DNA of 41,387 nucleotides from Candidatus Parcubacteria bacterium (lineage in GTDB: Bacteria; Patescibacteriota; Minisyncoccia; JAHIHE01; JAGLIN01): assembly GCA_023140775.1 (NCBI GenBank), contig JAGLLA010000014.1, forward strand, positions 1-41,387, written 5' to 3'. This document shows positions 34,801 through 41,100 of the stretch, one piece after another (the stretch's first letter is position 1; each line of letters opens with the position of its first letter). The translations under genes were made by a program, and so were the position numbers. The notes beneath the pieces were generated by a model. The model was not told where the DNA came from. It did not search any database and saw nothing but the letters and a program-made list of their open reading frames with translations.

Positions 34801-35780
34801 CTTGTTTGATGTTTGTTTTCTAAAAGCTTTTTCATATAACCGAATAGAGGATAATACTCAAGACCTACCAAATCCTTGCCATCGATTTCATTTAAAATCT
34901 CAAACTCTTCATCTTTTAGAATTTCCTCGGCTTGATCTTTTGCTAAAATAAATTTTCCACTTTTTCCCTTAATACTAAATACTAAATACTTAATACTAAA
35001 ACCCACCGCAAGCGCCACATTCCCAGGAAGAGTCCATGGAGTCGTCGTCCATGCCAAAACAAATACCTCTTCATCCTGAACTGCACTGTCATCCTGAACT
35101 TGATTCAGGATCTTTTGTCTTAGCACCTTAACACTCGCTTTTTTCAACTTGAATTTCACAGTCGCCGACAAGTCTGTGATGTCTTTGTATCCTTGCGTCA
35201 CTTCAAAATTGGAAAGCGTGGTCTCGCATCTCGGACAAATATGCATTGCTTTATGCCCTTCATAGACAAGTCCTTTTTTGAAAAGCTCAGAAAAAACCCA
35301 CCAAATGCTTTCCGTATATTTCCAATCCATTGTGCGATAATCATTTTCCATATCCACCCATCTGCCAATTCGAGGAATGAATTTTTTCCAATCTTCGGCA
35401 TACCTGAGAACGGAATTGTGACAAGCATCATTGAAATTCTCAACACCCCATTTTTCAATGTCTTGCTTGTTCTTGATGCCGTGTTCTTTTTCAACCAAAT
35501 TCTCAACAGGCAAGCCATGACAATCCCAACCCCACCTGCGATTGACTTTCTTGCCCTTCATTGTTTGAAATCGTGGGACAACATCCTTGATCAAGCTGGC
35601 CACAACATGCCCATAATGAGGAAGCCCTGTGGCAAACGGAGGTCCGTCAAAAAAACTATATGTCTTTTCATCTTCCCTGTTTTCCACAGATCTTTCAAAT
35701 GTTTGATTCTCTTTCCAGTTATTCATAATTTCCTTTTCCATTTCAGGAAAGTTCTGTCGGGGATTCACCTTTTTAAACAT
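31869..35780 (-). CDS. ileS: Isoleucyl-tRNA synthetase with embedded histidine-phosphatase domain
   Basis: This class I enzyme charges tRNA-Ile. The HIGH motif is in PPFATGLPHYGHV (about 47-59), followed by GWDCHGLPVENLVEK. The editing domain spans roughly 190-420 (AWTTTPWTLPGN, DDGTGIVHIAPAFGEDD), and the KMSKS loop is KMSKR (894-898). The anticodon domain is present (DRWIVSELH, FVDKLSNWYVRRSRKRF). At 1303 residues it is 250-350 longer than usual. Most of the excess is a complete histidine-phosphatase domain at about 592-792, between LPIWRCTDCENIEVV and KPNIDRLEIKCSKC. Three shorter segments (224-238, 262-273, 977-999) are translated dispersed repeats. The frame is open throughout and ends with TGA. 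No mupirocin-resistance judgement is made. Confidence 0.96.
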   Translation of the reverse strand: MFKKVNPRQNFPEMEKEIMNNWKENQTFERSVENREDEKTYSFFDGPPFATGLPHYGHVVASLIKDVVPRFQTMKGKKVNRRWGWDCHGLPVENLVEKEHGIKNKQDIEKWGVENFNDACHNSVLRYAEDWKKFIPRIGRWVDMENDYRTMDWKYTESIWWVFSELFKKGLVYEGHKAMHICPRCETTLSNFEVTQGYKDITDLSATVKFKLKKASVKVLRQKILNQVQDDSAVQDEEVFVLAWTTTPWTLPGNVALAVGFSIKYLVFSIKGKSGKFILAKDQAEEILKDEEFEILNEIDGKDLVGLEYYPLFGYMKKLLENKHQTRDLKKSESDESVNASNPDIKDMGAMMSFEDNAYKIYSDSDKDQFVTTDDGTGIVHIAPAFGEDDMKLGQKYNLPFVQHVSMDGRLSEDITYSSWDNEMTDEAIKNYEVFVEAIKDKKESERRGKWVGIEVKPKGKEGEKDPHMQTDIEIIKYLAHNNSLFSKKKYEHSYPHCWRCDTPLLNYATSSWFVKVTEIKEKMVENNKQVNWTPEYIKEGRFGKWLEDARDWAISRNRFWGAPLPIWRCTDCENIEVVNSIDDLREKTEEKITKFIFLRHGESESNVKKIKAGHLNKYHLTEKGIEQVENVSEKMKNEKIDILISSPIMRTKETAEIVKKHLNLEIKESDLIKEYDFGSWNGFSYSDLKEDDLCKKYQNLENNEDKYKFRFGGDGESRKDVEKRVREFIKENIEKYPGKTILVVSHSGINAMFNRVLSEVSIKDVFRLERALDNAERNIFYVDSKAKEFNLHKPNIDRLEIKCSKCQSKAKIVGDVFDCWFESGSMPYAQWHYPFENKAEFEKSFPADFIAEGLDQTRGWFYTLMVLSTALFDKAPFQNVIVNGMVLAEDGQKMSKRLKNYPEPNLVIEKYGADALRYYLLSSPIMKGESLRFSERGVDEVLKKFVLTLWNTYSFFVMNVEFNEDIREILEKNKDDKRKVQRDESQDSITSLQNDSLFIKSDNLLDRWIVSELHILTGEVNEQMESYDLVRASRPLRDFVDKLSNWYVRRSRKRFASDDIKDKKLAFQTLHYILVEYSKLLAPFMPFLSEEIYRNLTGKESVHLENFPIADSEMINEQVSTAMSFVRQAVTLGLAIRAKNSIKVRMPIAEFQIESKKMKVEGGELIELIKDELNVKIVKIVEKVEEQDSWVSEEDSGLKVAFDLNITDELRNEGLAREVIRHIQVMRKEAKFNRDDEVEIEYNFKDESAGVKKIFASQKDYIAKECLAKKLEFSSEIESERFDTVKEIKVGEYVIIVGIKRL
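32784..32852 (-). repeat. Dispersed repeat translated inside ileS (residues about 977-999)
   Basis: CTGTCATTCTGGAGCGAAG and TGATAGAATCC match, in the opposite orientation, the intergenic copy at 36648-36685. In ileS it is read in frame as QRDESQDSITSLQNDSLF, between the catalytic and anticodon-binding parts. Confidence 0.7.
33405..34007 (-). other. Histidine-phosphatase domain inserted in IleRS (residues about 592-792)
   Basis: The segment has the branch-1 histidine phosphatase layout: FIFLRHGESESN (catalytic RHG, His601), SSPIMRTKETAE (second Arg), KEYDFGSWNG (acid region after the RHG strand), and LVVSHSGINAMF (second catalytic His). About 190 residues is the usual size for a full phosphoglycerate-mutase-like phosphatase. 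All expected catalytic residues are present, so activity is plausible. It interrupts the region where ordinary IleRS runs directly from the GSIEEL-like strand to the C-x2-C motif. Confidence 0.9.
34962..34997 (-). repeat. AT-rich simple repeat translated inside ileS (residues 262-273)
   Basis: Copies of TTAATACTAAATACT are read in frame as SIKYLVFSIKGK within the editing domain. The same sequence type occurs between genes at about 6340, 7090 and 11445. Confidence 0.7.
35067..35111 (-). repeat. Palindromic repeat translated inside ileS (residues 224-238)
   Basis: CATCCTGAACTTGATTCAGG and a nearby CATCCTGAACTG form a palindromic unit read as ILNQVQDDSAVQDEE. It sits at the start of the editing domain. 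I recognise LNQVQDD-type peptides as products of a common intergenic repeat. Confidence 0.7.
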
Positions 35781-35961
35781 TATTTTGATTTTAATTTTTA
35801 TAAAACAACCAAAAGAAGGACAGTCCTTTGAAATTATACATCAAGAATATCACTCAAACTAAATATTAGGCTTTAATTTAGAAAATTAGCAGAAGGACTG
35901 TACTTTAAATTTTATTCTTTACTCACTTATAATAAGCCAAGAATGACGAAAAGTAAAGCTA

Positions 35962-35990
35962 TTGACATATCACTGTTTATATGCTATATT
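35962..35990 (+). promoter_or_regulatory. Promoter of the zinc-ribbon gene
   Basis: A perfect TTGACA (35962-35967), a 17-base spacer and TATATT (35985-35990). The start codon is about 145 bases downstream, leaving a structured leader. Confidence 0.7.
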
Positions 35991-36044
35991 GTAAAGTTGT
36001 TAAAGAATGCAACAATAGTAACTAAAATTAGTTCATTGAAAATT

Positions 36045-36118
36045 GAGGAAGGAAAAAAATCTATGTAAATGGAAAATTGGTTTAAATTAATTTTTTAATT
36101 AGCTTTCCATTTATATAG
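36045..36118 (+). promoter_or_regulatory. Leader with a start-stop codon pair and hairpin
   Basis: GAGGAAGG is followed by ATG-TAA (36063-36068). A 10-bp perfect stem TAAATGGAAA/TTTCCATTTA (36066-36075 with 36104-36113) overlaps the stop. The real ribosome-binding site of the next gene (AAAGAGG) begins just after the hairpin. Confidence 0.45.
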
Positions 36119-36133
36119 ACAAAGAGGCAAAAT

Positions 36134-36373
36134 ATGGTCAGTAATACCGACGAAATTAGCAGTTCAGATATTATCCAAAAATATGAAAAAGAATATGAGC
36201 AAAAAGAATTAAAAGATTGGGATGAATACAAAAATTGTTTCCAGGATGCCTTTCCAGATATAATTGAAGGTAAATGTCCATTTTGTAAAATGGAACAAAC
36301 TGGAGAAACAGATGCAGAAGCGAATTTTATTTGCCTTAAATGTGAACGAAAAATAGACAATATGACAAAATAA
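36134..36373 (+). CDS. Small acidic zinc-ribbon protein, 79 aa
   Basis: The protein starts MVSNTDEISSSDIIQKYEKE. Its C-terminal half holds two C-x2-C knuckles, KCPFCKMEQ and ICLKCERKI, separated by about 18 residues, which should bind one zinc ion. The N-terminal half is acidic and helical. No family is recognised; binding to nucleic acid or protein is possible. The unit is complete: promoter, leader, ribosome-binding site GAGG 6 bases before ATG, and a terminator at 36434. Confidence 0.75.
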   Translation: MVSNTDEISSSDIIQKYEKEYEQKELKDWDEYKNCFQDAFPDIIEGKCPFCKMEQTGETDAEANFICLKCERKIDNMTK

Positions 36374-36433
36374 CGATTTCCTTCCTCTTTTTCTTTTTTC
36401 CCACTCCGCCTTTTCAAAAGACGAATTGAGAAA

Positions 36434-36471
36434 AAAACAAAATCCGCTTACTAATGAGCGGATTTTGTTTT
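36434..36471. terminator. Strong bidirectional terminator
   Basis: A perfect 15-bp stem AAAACAAAATCCGCT/AGCGGATTTTGTTTT with an 8-base loop. T-rich tracts follow in both directions, longer on the minus strand. Confidence 0.85.
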
Positions 36472-36479
36472 GATACTAG

Positions 36480-36612
36480 ACAGTTCTATAGTCCACAATC
36501 GTTGGATCCATACTCCTGTGTGGAGCCTTGTGTAAATCGGAAATTCATTGTGAAATCGTATGCGTCATACTCTGCATTCTGGGTTCCACAGCCCGAACGG
36601 GACTATGAAACC
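36480..36612. other. Gene-free stretch with several inverted repeats
   Basis: ATAGTCC near 36488 pairs with GGACTAT near 36600. Between them are CTCC-TGTGT-GGAG, GTATG-CGT-CATAC and CCC-GAAC-GGG hairpins. It could be a structured RNA on the minus strand ending at the 36434-36471 terminator, or a decayed repeat. No promoter is clear. Confidence 0.35.
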
Positions 36613-36647
36613 CTCATAATCATAATTTAATTCAAAATAATAGCGGG

Positions 36648-36685
36648 ATTCTATCGGTCGTTTTACTCTCTCCAGAATTACAGAA
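36648..36685. repeat. Intergenic copy of the repeat found inside ileS
   Basis: Read on the minus strand it gives CTGTAATTCTGGAGAG, then CGATAGAATCC, matching the copy translated in ileS at 32784-32852. Confidence 0.6.
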
Positions 36686-36731
36686 TTTAGGTATTCTTTA
36701 TCAGTAAATCAAAAAGTGTCTATAAATCAAT

Positions 36732-36780
36732 GGAGTTCAGGTTTTAACCTGTAAATTTTACACTTTAAAAAGTGAACTCC
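36732..36780. repeat. Inverted repeat of the GGAGTTCAGG family
   Basis: GGAGTTCA (36732-36739) pairs with TGAACTCC (36773-36780), with TTACAGGTTAAAACCTG-type pairing inside. The left end matches the element at 14327-14400. Confidence 0.65.
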
Positions 36781-36845
36781 AAAAATTATATACTTTATCC
36801 AACAAAATGAATTACCCCGCAGTAGGCTGATGGGGAATTAATAGA

Positions 36846-38000
36846 TCAAACCACCTCTTCCAAAACTTTCAGGGTCTCTTTGGCTGTCTTTTCCCAACTA
36901 AATTTTTTTGCTTGTTCTAATCCTTTCGCTTTCATTTCCTCTCGCAAAATATCATCATCCAAAACTTTCAAAATTGCGCATTTGATCCCGTCAACATCAT
37001 AAGGATCAACTAATTCTGCCGCGTCTCCTGTAATTTCCGAAAGTGAAGGAACGCTTGAACAGACCACTGGCACAGAACAAGCCATCGCCTCGAGAACCGA
37101 AGAACCAAATTCTTCGTATAAAGGAACAGACACAAAAACATCAGCTCCGCTAAAAAGTGCATTTAGATCCCCTTGCTCAATATATCCTGGAAAAATCACT
37201 TCATTTTTTAATCCAAAATCCTTGGCAGTCTGGTGAATTTCATCGGCAAGCCAACCATTCTTTCCAGCAATCACCAATTTATAATTTGAATTAGGTTTTT
37301 TCCCTTTCAATAATAATCGTAATTTCGAAAAAGCCTCAATTAATTTTGGAAGATTGTTAGATGGCTTAATAGTATTCATAAACAATATATACTCGCCCCC
37401 AATTTTATATCTATCCTTCACTCTCTGAATTTCACTTAAGCTCGCAATCTGAAAAAAATCTTCATCAAAAGCATTGTGCACAACTCTAATTTTTTTTCTT
37501 TCCACATCAAAATCACTTATCAAATCACCTTTGGCAGCATTTGTGGAAGCAATTACAACATCTGCCCTTTTGAAAGCAGCTGGCTTTATTTTGAATTTAA
37601 TAACATGCTTTTTTGAGAAAAGTTCAGGAAATTTCTTCAAAGCCAAATTATACCCCGTCACCACAATTTTTTTCTGATATGTGATCGGCACCCTACCACC
37701 GGGAACAAAAAGTACATCTAATTTATCTCGTAAAAAAAATGCCGAAGCCAATGTCTCAGAATATACAAGAGGCAAAAACTTTTTATAATATGAGAACGGA
37801 AATCGCCTGATTGTTACATTTTGTTTCTCAAACCTCTCAACATCCTCTTCTCTTGCTTTGTAGTTAAAAAATAAAACGAATTCGTTTTTTTTATTATCAG
37901 AAAGCAAACTATCAATCAGATGATAGGTATAATGACCAAGTCCTGCTGCATCGCCAATTTCTGGATTCAAAATTGTTTGCGCATCAATCCCAATTCTCAT
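36846..38000 (-). CDS. Glycosyltransferase family 4
   Basis: This 384-residue GT-B glycosyltransferase starts MRIGIDAQTILNPEIG. The acceptor half contains GLGHYTYHLIDSL. The donor half has YILFMNTIKPSNNLPKLIEA, the VIAGKNGWL strand, and the nucleotide-sugar-binding VPLYEEFGSSVLEAMACSVP, where the EFGSSVLE glutamates form the EX7E-type motif. It ends in the usual helix FSWEKTAKETLKVLEEV. It probably builds a cell-surface glycan; the sugar is unknown. It resembles the partial gene at 1-174. It ends with TGA and stands alone, opposite to smpB. Confidence 0.93.
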   Translation of the reverse strand: MRIGIDAQTILNPEIGDAAGLGHYTYHLIDSLLSDNKKNEFVLFFNYKAREEDVERFEKQNVTIRRFPFSYYKKFLPLVYSETLASAFFLRDKLDVLFVPGGRVPITYQKKIVVTGYNLALKKFPELFSKKHVIKFKIKPAAFKRADVVIASTNAAKGDLISDFDVERKKIRVVHNAFDEDFFQIASLSEIQRVKDRYKIGGEYILFMNTIKPSNNLPKLIEAFSKLRLLLKGKKPNSNYKLVIAGKNGWLADEIHQTAKDFGLKNEVIFPGYIEQGDLNALFSGADVFVSVPLYEEFGSSVLEAMACSVPVVCSSVPSLSEITGDAAELVDPYDVDGIKCAILKVLDDDILREEMKAKGLEQAKKFSWEKTAKETLKVLEEVV

Positions 38001-38178
38001 ATATTTACAAATTAACCATTTACTGCTTTAATTATAAGCCTATGAGACAAGGTGTCAATGATGACAGATTTAGCATAAAATCATAATAATTCATAATTTT
38101 TCATTTCTATGATAAAATAAAATTATATTAGAAATAATCTTAATTTTAATAAATATAATAATTGCCACAGCAAAAACC

Positions 38179-38628
38179 ATGCCAACATATGCCATTAACA
38201 AAAGAGCCAACTTTGATTATGAAATTCTTGAAAAAAAAGAGGGTGGTTTAGTGTTGGCAGGATACGAAGTCAAATCAATCAAAACTGGTCACATAAGCCT
38301 CAAGGGAGCATTTGTCACAATTCATGAAAACGAGGCGTATCTCACAAATACTAACATCCCCGCCTATCAGGTGGCAAATATGCCAAAAGAATATGACCCA
38401 AATCGATCGAGAAAAGTTCTCATTCACAAAAGAGAGATCAAATCCCTGCTTGAAAAAATAAGTCAAAAAGGCTTGACATTAGTACCAATTAGAGTATACT
38501 CTACTCGCGGGCTTATAAAGCTTGAGTTTGGTGTCGGCAAGGGAAAAAGAAAGATCGACAAGAGAGAAAATATCAAAAAAAGAGAAGCGAAAGTTAAGAT
38601 GAGCAGAACCCTAAAAAACAAGTATTAA
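38179..38628 (+). CDS. smpB: SsrA-binding protein SmpB
   Basis: SmpB binds tmRNA and places it in the ribosomal A site to rescue stalled ribosomes. The 149-residue protein shows INKRANFDYEILEKKEGGL, LAGYEVKSIKTGHISLKGAF, HKREIKSLLEKISQKGLTLVP and the basic tail GKRKIDKRENIKKREAKVKM, which folds in the decoding centre. Its partner RNA gene starts 73 bases downstream on the same strand. Confidence 0.97.
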   Translation: MPTYAINKRANFDYEILEKKEGGLVLAGYEVKSIKTGHISLKGAFVTIHENEAYLTNTNIPAYQVANMPKEYDPNRSRKVLIHKREIKSLLEKISQKGLTLVPIRVYSTRGLIKLEFGVGKGKRKIDKRENIKKREAKVKMSRTLKNKY

Positions 38629-38701
38629 TATTTTTTAATTGAATATTTGACGTCAATATTATTGTTTAAATGTTTGTGTATTAAAATGTTTAAATGATAA
38701 T

Positions 38702-39098
38702 GGGGATGTTTAGATTCGATAGGAGTCTTAATTTGAAAATTGCCAATCGAGCATTCTGGTTAATCTCGTAAAACTTATCAGAACTATATAAGTGCAGAAT
38801 CACTTGTAAGCAGAGTAGCCTCTATTTTTAGAGCTCCTAGCTTTGCGACTGCTACTGTCTAATCGACTGGTAGCCATCGAATTGCCAAATCTTGATAGGC
38901 AAAACTTCGGTGTTATAAATCAAGATAGGACTTCGTGATTTCTTACCGCGAAAATCCGAAAATTCAGTCAGAATCGAATTTATAAGGTCTCGGCCATTCA
39001 TTGCTTATAAATTTTAAAACTAAAAGAATGACCTATGTTGGTAGATTATTTTTGAATGGATTTACTAGACGCGGGTTCAATTCCCGCCATCTCCACCA
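38702..39098 (+). ncRNA. ssrA: Transfer-messenger RNA (tmRNA)
   Basis: The 5' end GGGGATG-TTTAGATTCGATAGG and the 3' end GACGCGGGTTCAATTCCCGC-CATCTCCACCA form the tRNA-like domain. The 7-bp acceptor stem includes G3-U70, the alanine identity pair, and the CCA is encoded. Length is 397 nt. A likely resume codon is GCA at 38794, giving a tag of 22 residues, AESLVSRVASIF...SFATATV, before TAA at 38860-38862. That tag end is not the usual -LAA/-VAA, so the frame is tentative. smpB lies directly upstream. Confidence 0.95.
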
Positions 39099-39302
39099 AA
39101 ACCCTAAAAAGCGAAACAACTATTATCAGGAAATTACATACGAAATTACACAATGAGAAGGGAGTTGAACTTTTAAAGGGGTTGGGAAACGGAAGTTTCC
39201 CGTGGCGGAAGCCTGCCCGCCGTATGGAGGGCATTGAAACCGAGGGGTTTCAAAGTGGAACCTGAAAGGCGAGCAGTGAAATTCCCGCCATCTCCACCAA
39301 AA
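39079..39302. repeat. 23-bp direct repeat of the tmRNA 3' end, copies 201 bp apart
   Basis: AATTCCCGCCATCTCCACCA plus AAA occurs at 39079-39101 (the tmRNA 3' end) and again at 39280-39302. The 178 bases between them have higher GC than the surroundings, contain GGAAACGGAAGTTTCC and GAAACCGAGGGGTTTC hairpins, and carry no gene. This is the layout of attL/attR flanking a mostly deleted integrated element. Confidence 0.75.
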
Positions 39303-39420
39303 ATATCAATGAAACAAATAGGCATTATAGTAAAATATATATAAATTGCAGAAATCGAAATTTTGACTTATAGCTTGTTGTAATATATAATAAACTATAT
39401 TAATAACTAAATATAAATAT
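39303..39420. other. infC leader region
   Basis: This is an AT-rich stretch of 118 bases without ORF or strong hairpin. It should hold the infC operon promoter, but no clear hexamer pair stands out. Confidence 0.4.
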
Positions 39421-39966
39421 ATAGCAAAGGAATTAAGGGTAAATAACCAGATTAGATTACCAGAAGTAATGGTAATCGGAAGCGAAGGAGAACAATTTGG
39501 ACTCATGAAAACTGAGGACGCTTTGAATTTAGCCGCAGAAAAAGAATTAGACCTCGTAGAAGTTTCACCGAACCTAAATCCTCCAGTTTGCAAACTGATG
39601 GATTATGGAAAACAAATGTATAAAATTGCCAAGCAGAAAAGACAACAAAATGCTAAGCAAAAACAGACAGAGACGAAAGGTATCAGATTGAGTGTCAGAA
39701 TTGAAAAACACGATCTGACCTTCAAAGCAAATAATGCGGTAAAATTCTTGAAAAAAGGAAATAAAGTCAAAATTGATATAGTGATGAGAGGAAGAGAAAA
39801 AGCGCATCAAGAGCTTGCATTTAAAAAAATGAAGGATTTTCTCAATCTCATAAGCGAGATAACAAAGAATGACAAAGAAGCTTCCGAAAGGGAAATTATC
39901 GAAGAACAAAGCGCAAAGAAAACCCCCCAAGGACTAAGCGCAATCATTGAATACAAAAAGCTATAG
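39421..39966 (+). CDS. infC: Translation initiation factor IF-3, probable AUA start
   Basis: IF-3 controls start-codon fidelity and subunit dissociation. The first ATG in frame (39469) would cut off conserved sequence. The frame remains open upstream and reads IAKELRVNNQIRLPEV before it, matching the N-terminus of Bacillus-type IF-3 (ISKDFIINEQIRAREV) residue for residue, with ATA 39421-39423 where those genes use AUU. No ATG, GTG or TTG lies between the upstream stop (39391) and 39469. The resulting 181 residues fit the family. Later motifs are LDLVEVSPNLNPPVCKLMDYGK and IDIVMRGREKAHQELA. AUU/AUA starts are the basis of infC autoregulation. Confidence 0.9.
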   Translation: MAKELRVNNQIRLPEVMVIGSEGEQFGLMKTEDALNLAAEKELDLVEVSPNLNPPVCKLMDYGKQMYKIAKQKRQQNAKQKQTETKGIRLSVRIEKHDLTFKANNAVKFLKKGNKVKIDIVMRGREKAHQELAFKKMKDFLNLISEITKNDKEASEREIIEEQSAKKTPQGLSAIIEYKKL

Positions 39967-40020
39967 TTTATAAAATAGCTGGACGATTAGTCTAATATTA
40001 AAAAAATAATTCTTATCAAG

Positions 40021-40212
40021 ATGAAGATAAAAACAAGAAAAGCCGTAGCTAAAAGATTTAAAATAACAAAAACGGGAAAAGTAATCGCACGAACTGCAAA
40101 TCAAGACCATTTTAACGCCAAAGAATCTGGAAACAAGACAAGGGCAAAAAGATCCGACAAGCAAATTACAAGTGGCACAAAAAAATCAATAAAGAGACAA
40201 TTAGGAAAATAA
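40021..40212 (+). CDS. rpmI: Ribosomal protein bL35
   Basis: This 63-residue, very basic protein of the large subunit starts MKIKTRKAVAKRFKITKTGK and contains KRSDKQITSGTKKSIKRQL, typical for bL35. It lies 54 bases after infC and 69 bases before rplT, the standard infC-rpmI-rplT order. No Shine-Dalgarno motif is seen. Confidence 0.96.
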   Translation: MKIKTRKAVAKRFKITKTGKVIARTANQDHFNAKESGNKTRAKRSDKQITSGTKKSIKRQLGK

Positions 40213-40281
40213 ATATTTTATTGCTGTCACAGCACATATCATAGCGACAGAACAATTTAACAATTTAACAATTTAATTTAT

Positions 40282-40638
40282 ATGACAAGAGTAAAACGTG
40301 GCGTAATGGCCAACAAACGAAGAAAAAAAGTTCTAAAAAAGGCAAAAGGATTTCTAAATGCCAGAAGCAAGAAATATAAAGCAGCGAAAGAAGCCTTGAT
40401 GAAAGCTGGAACATATGCCTACAGAGACAGAAAGGCGAAAAAAAGAACAATGAGAGGACTATGGCAAATCAAAATTAATGCAGGTGTAAGAGAATTAGGA
40501 CTGAACTACAGCAAGTTTATCCATGCTCTGAAAATTGGAAAAATTGACATCGACAGAAAGATTCTTGCTGAGATTGCGGTAGAAAATCCACTGATTTTCA
40601 AAAGTGTTGTTGATAAAGCAAAGGAAAATATAAAATAG
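40282..40638 (+). CDS. rplT: Ribosomal protein bL20
   Basis: This 118-residue protein binds 23S rRNA early in large-subunit assembly. It starts MTRVKRGVMANKRRKKVLKK, continues AKGFLNARSKKYKAAKEAL, and has the C-terminal domain INAGVRELGLNYSKFIHALK and DRKILAEIAV. In other bacteria L20 represses this operon by binding its mRNA; no such site is obvious here. It is preceded by tandem AACAATTTA units (40250-40277) and followed by a terminator. Confidence 0.97.
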   Translation: MTRVKRGVMANKRRKKVLKKAKGFLNARSKKYKAAKEALMKAGTYAYRDRKAKKRTMRGLWQIKINAGVRELGLNYSKFIHALKIGKIDIDRKILAEIAVENPLIFKSVVDKAKENIK

Positions 40639-40645
40639 TTTTCAT

Positions 40646-40678
40646 AAAAAAAGAGGAGAATTAATTCTCCTCTTTTTT
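40646..40678. terminator. Bidirectional terminator after rplT
   Basis: AGAGGAGAATT-AATTCTCCTCT (40652-40673) is an 11-bp perfect stem with A and T runs on both sides. It lies 8 bases past rplT and also ends the convergent gene at 40683-41060. Confidence 0.92.
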
Positions 40679-40682
40679 ATTT

Positions 40683-41060
40683 TTATTCGATAGATTGCAA
40701 CGACTCTCTTTTTCCGTTGGGGTTTAATTGAATGACATACTTATCACCAGAAATAAATCTAGCTTCCTCAACATCATCTTCATAAACTTGTTTAAAAGTA
40801 ATCAATCCCGCATTTTCTAATCTTTCCAAAGCTCTCTTCAATTCAATAAGTGGAGCTCTTTTATTAACTGGAATATCACTTTTTAATTCATTATACAATT
40901 CTTTGTTAGTAATTGTGATTTCACCCATATCTTTTCCCATATTTAACTCTTCCATTTTTTCACTTCTCCTTCTAATCAATTCATTAATTTTCGAAAGAAC
41001 GACAATTGAAAAATCTTTTTCATGACCATCTTCTCTCTCAAATGTTTCTGCAATATTCAT
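40683..41060 (-). CDS. Hypothetical protein, 125 aa, possibly winged-helix
   Basis: The protein starts MNIAETFEREDGHEKDFS and is not recognised. The middle and end (ITNKELYNELKSDIPVNKRA, LIELKRALERLENAGLITF, then KYVIQLNPNGKRE) read as helix, helix, wing, suggesting a winged-helix fold. It has no cysteines, signal peptide or membrane segment. No Shine-Dalgarno motif is seen. It is separated by 40 bases from the carboxypeptidase gene on the same strand and shares the terminator with rplT, so the two may be co-transcribed. Confidence 0.72.
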   Translation of the reverse strand: MNIAETFEREDGHEKDFSIVVLSKINELIRRRSEKMEELNMGKDMGEITITNKELYNELKSDIPVNKRAPLIELKRALERLENAGLITFKQVYEDDVEEARFISGDKYVIQLNPNGKRESLQSIE

Positions 41061-41100
41061 ATTTCTAATAAAATAATTTATTTATTTGAATCATAATAAT

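Noticed and set aside
35193-35831. Plus-strand 212-codon frame
   Set aside because: It is fully antisense to ileS, with no ribosome-binding site and implausible composition; a shadow.
39046-39234. Minus-strand frame containing MAGIEPAS
   Set aside because: It is the antisense of the tmRNA 3' end; MAGIEPA peptides are a known false product of tRNA and tmRNA T-arm/CCA sequence.
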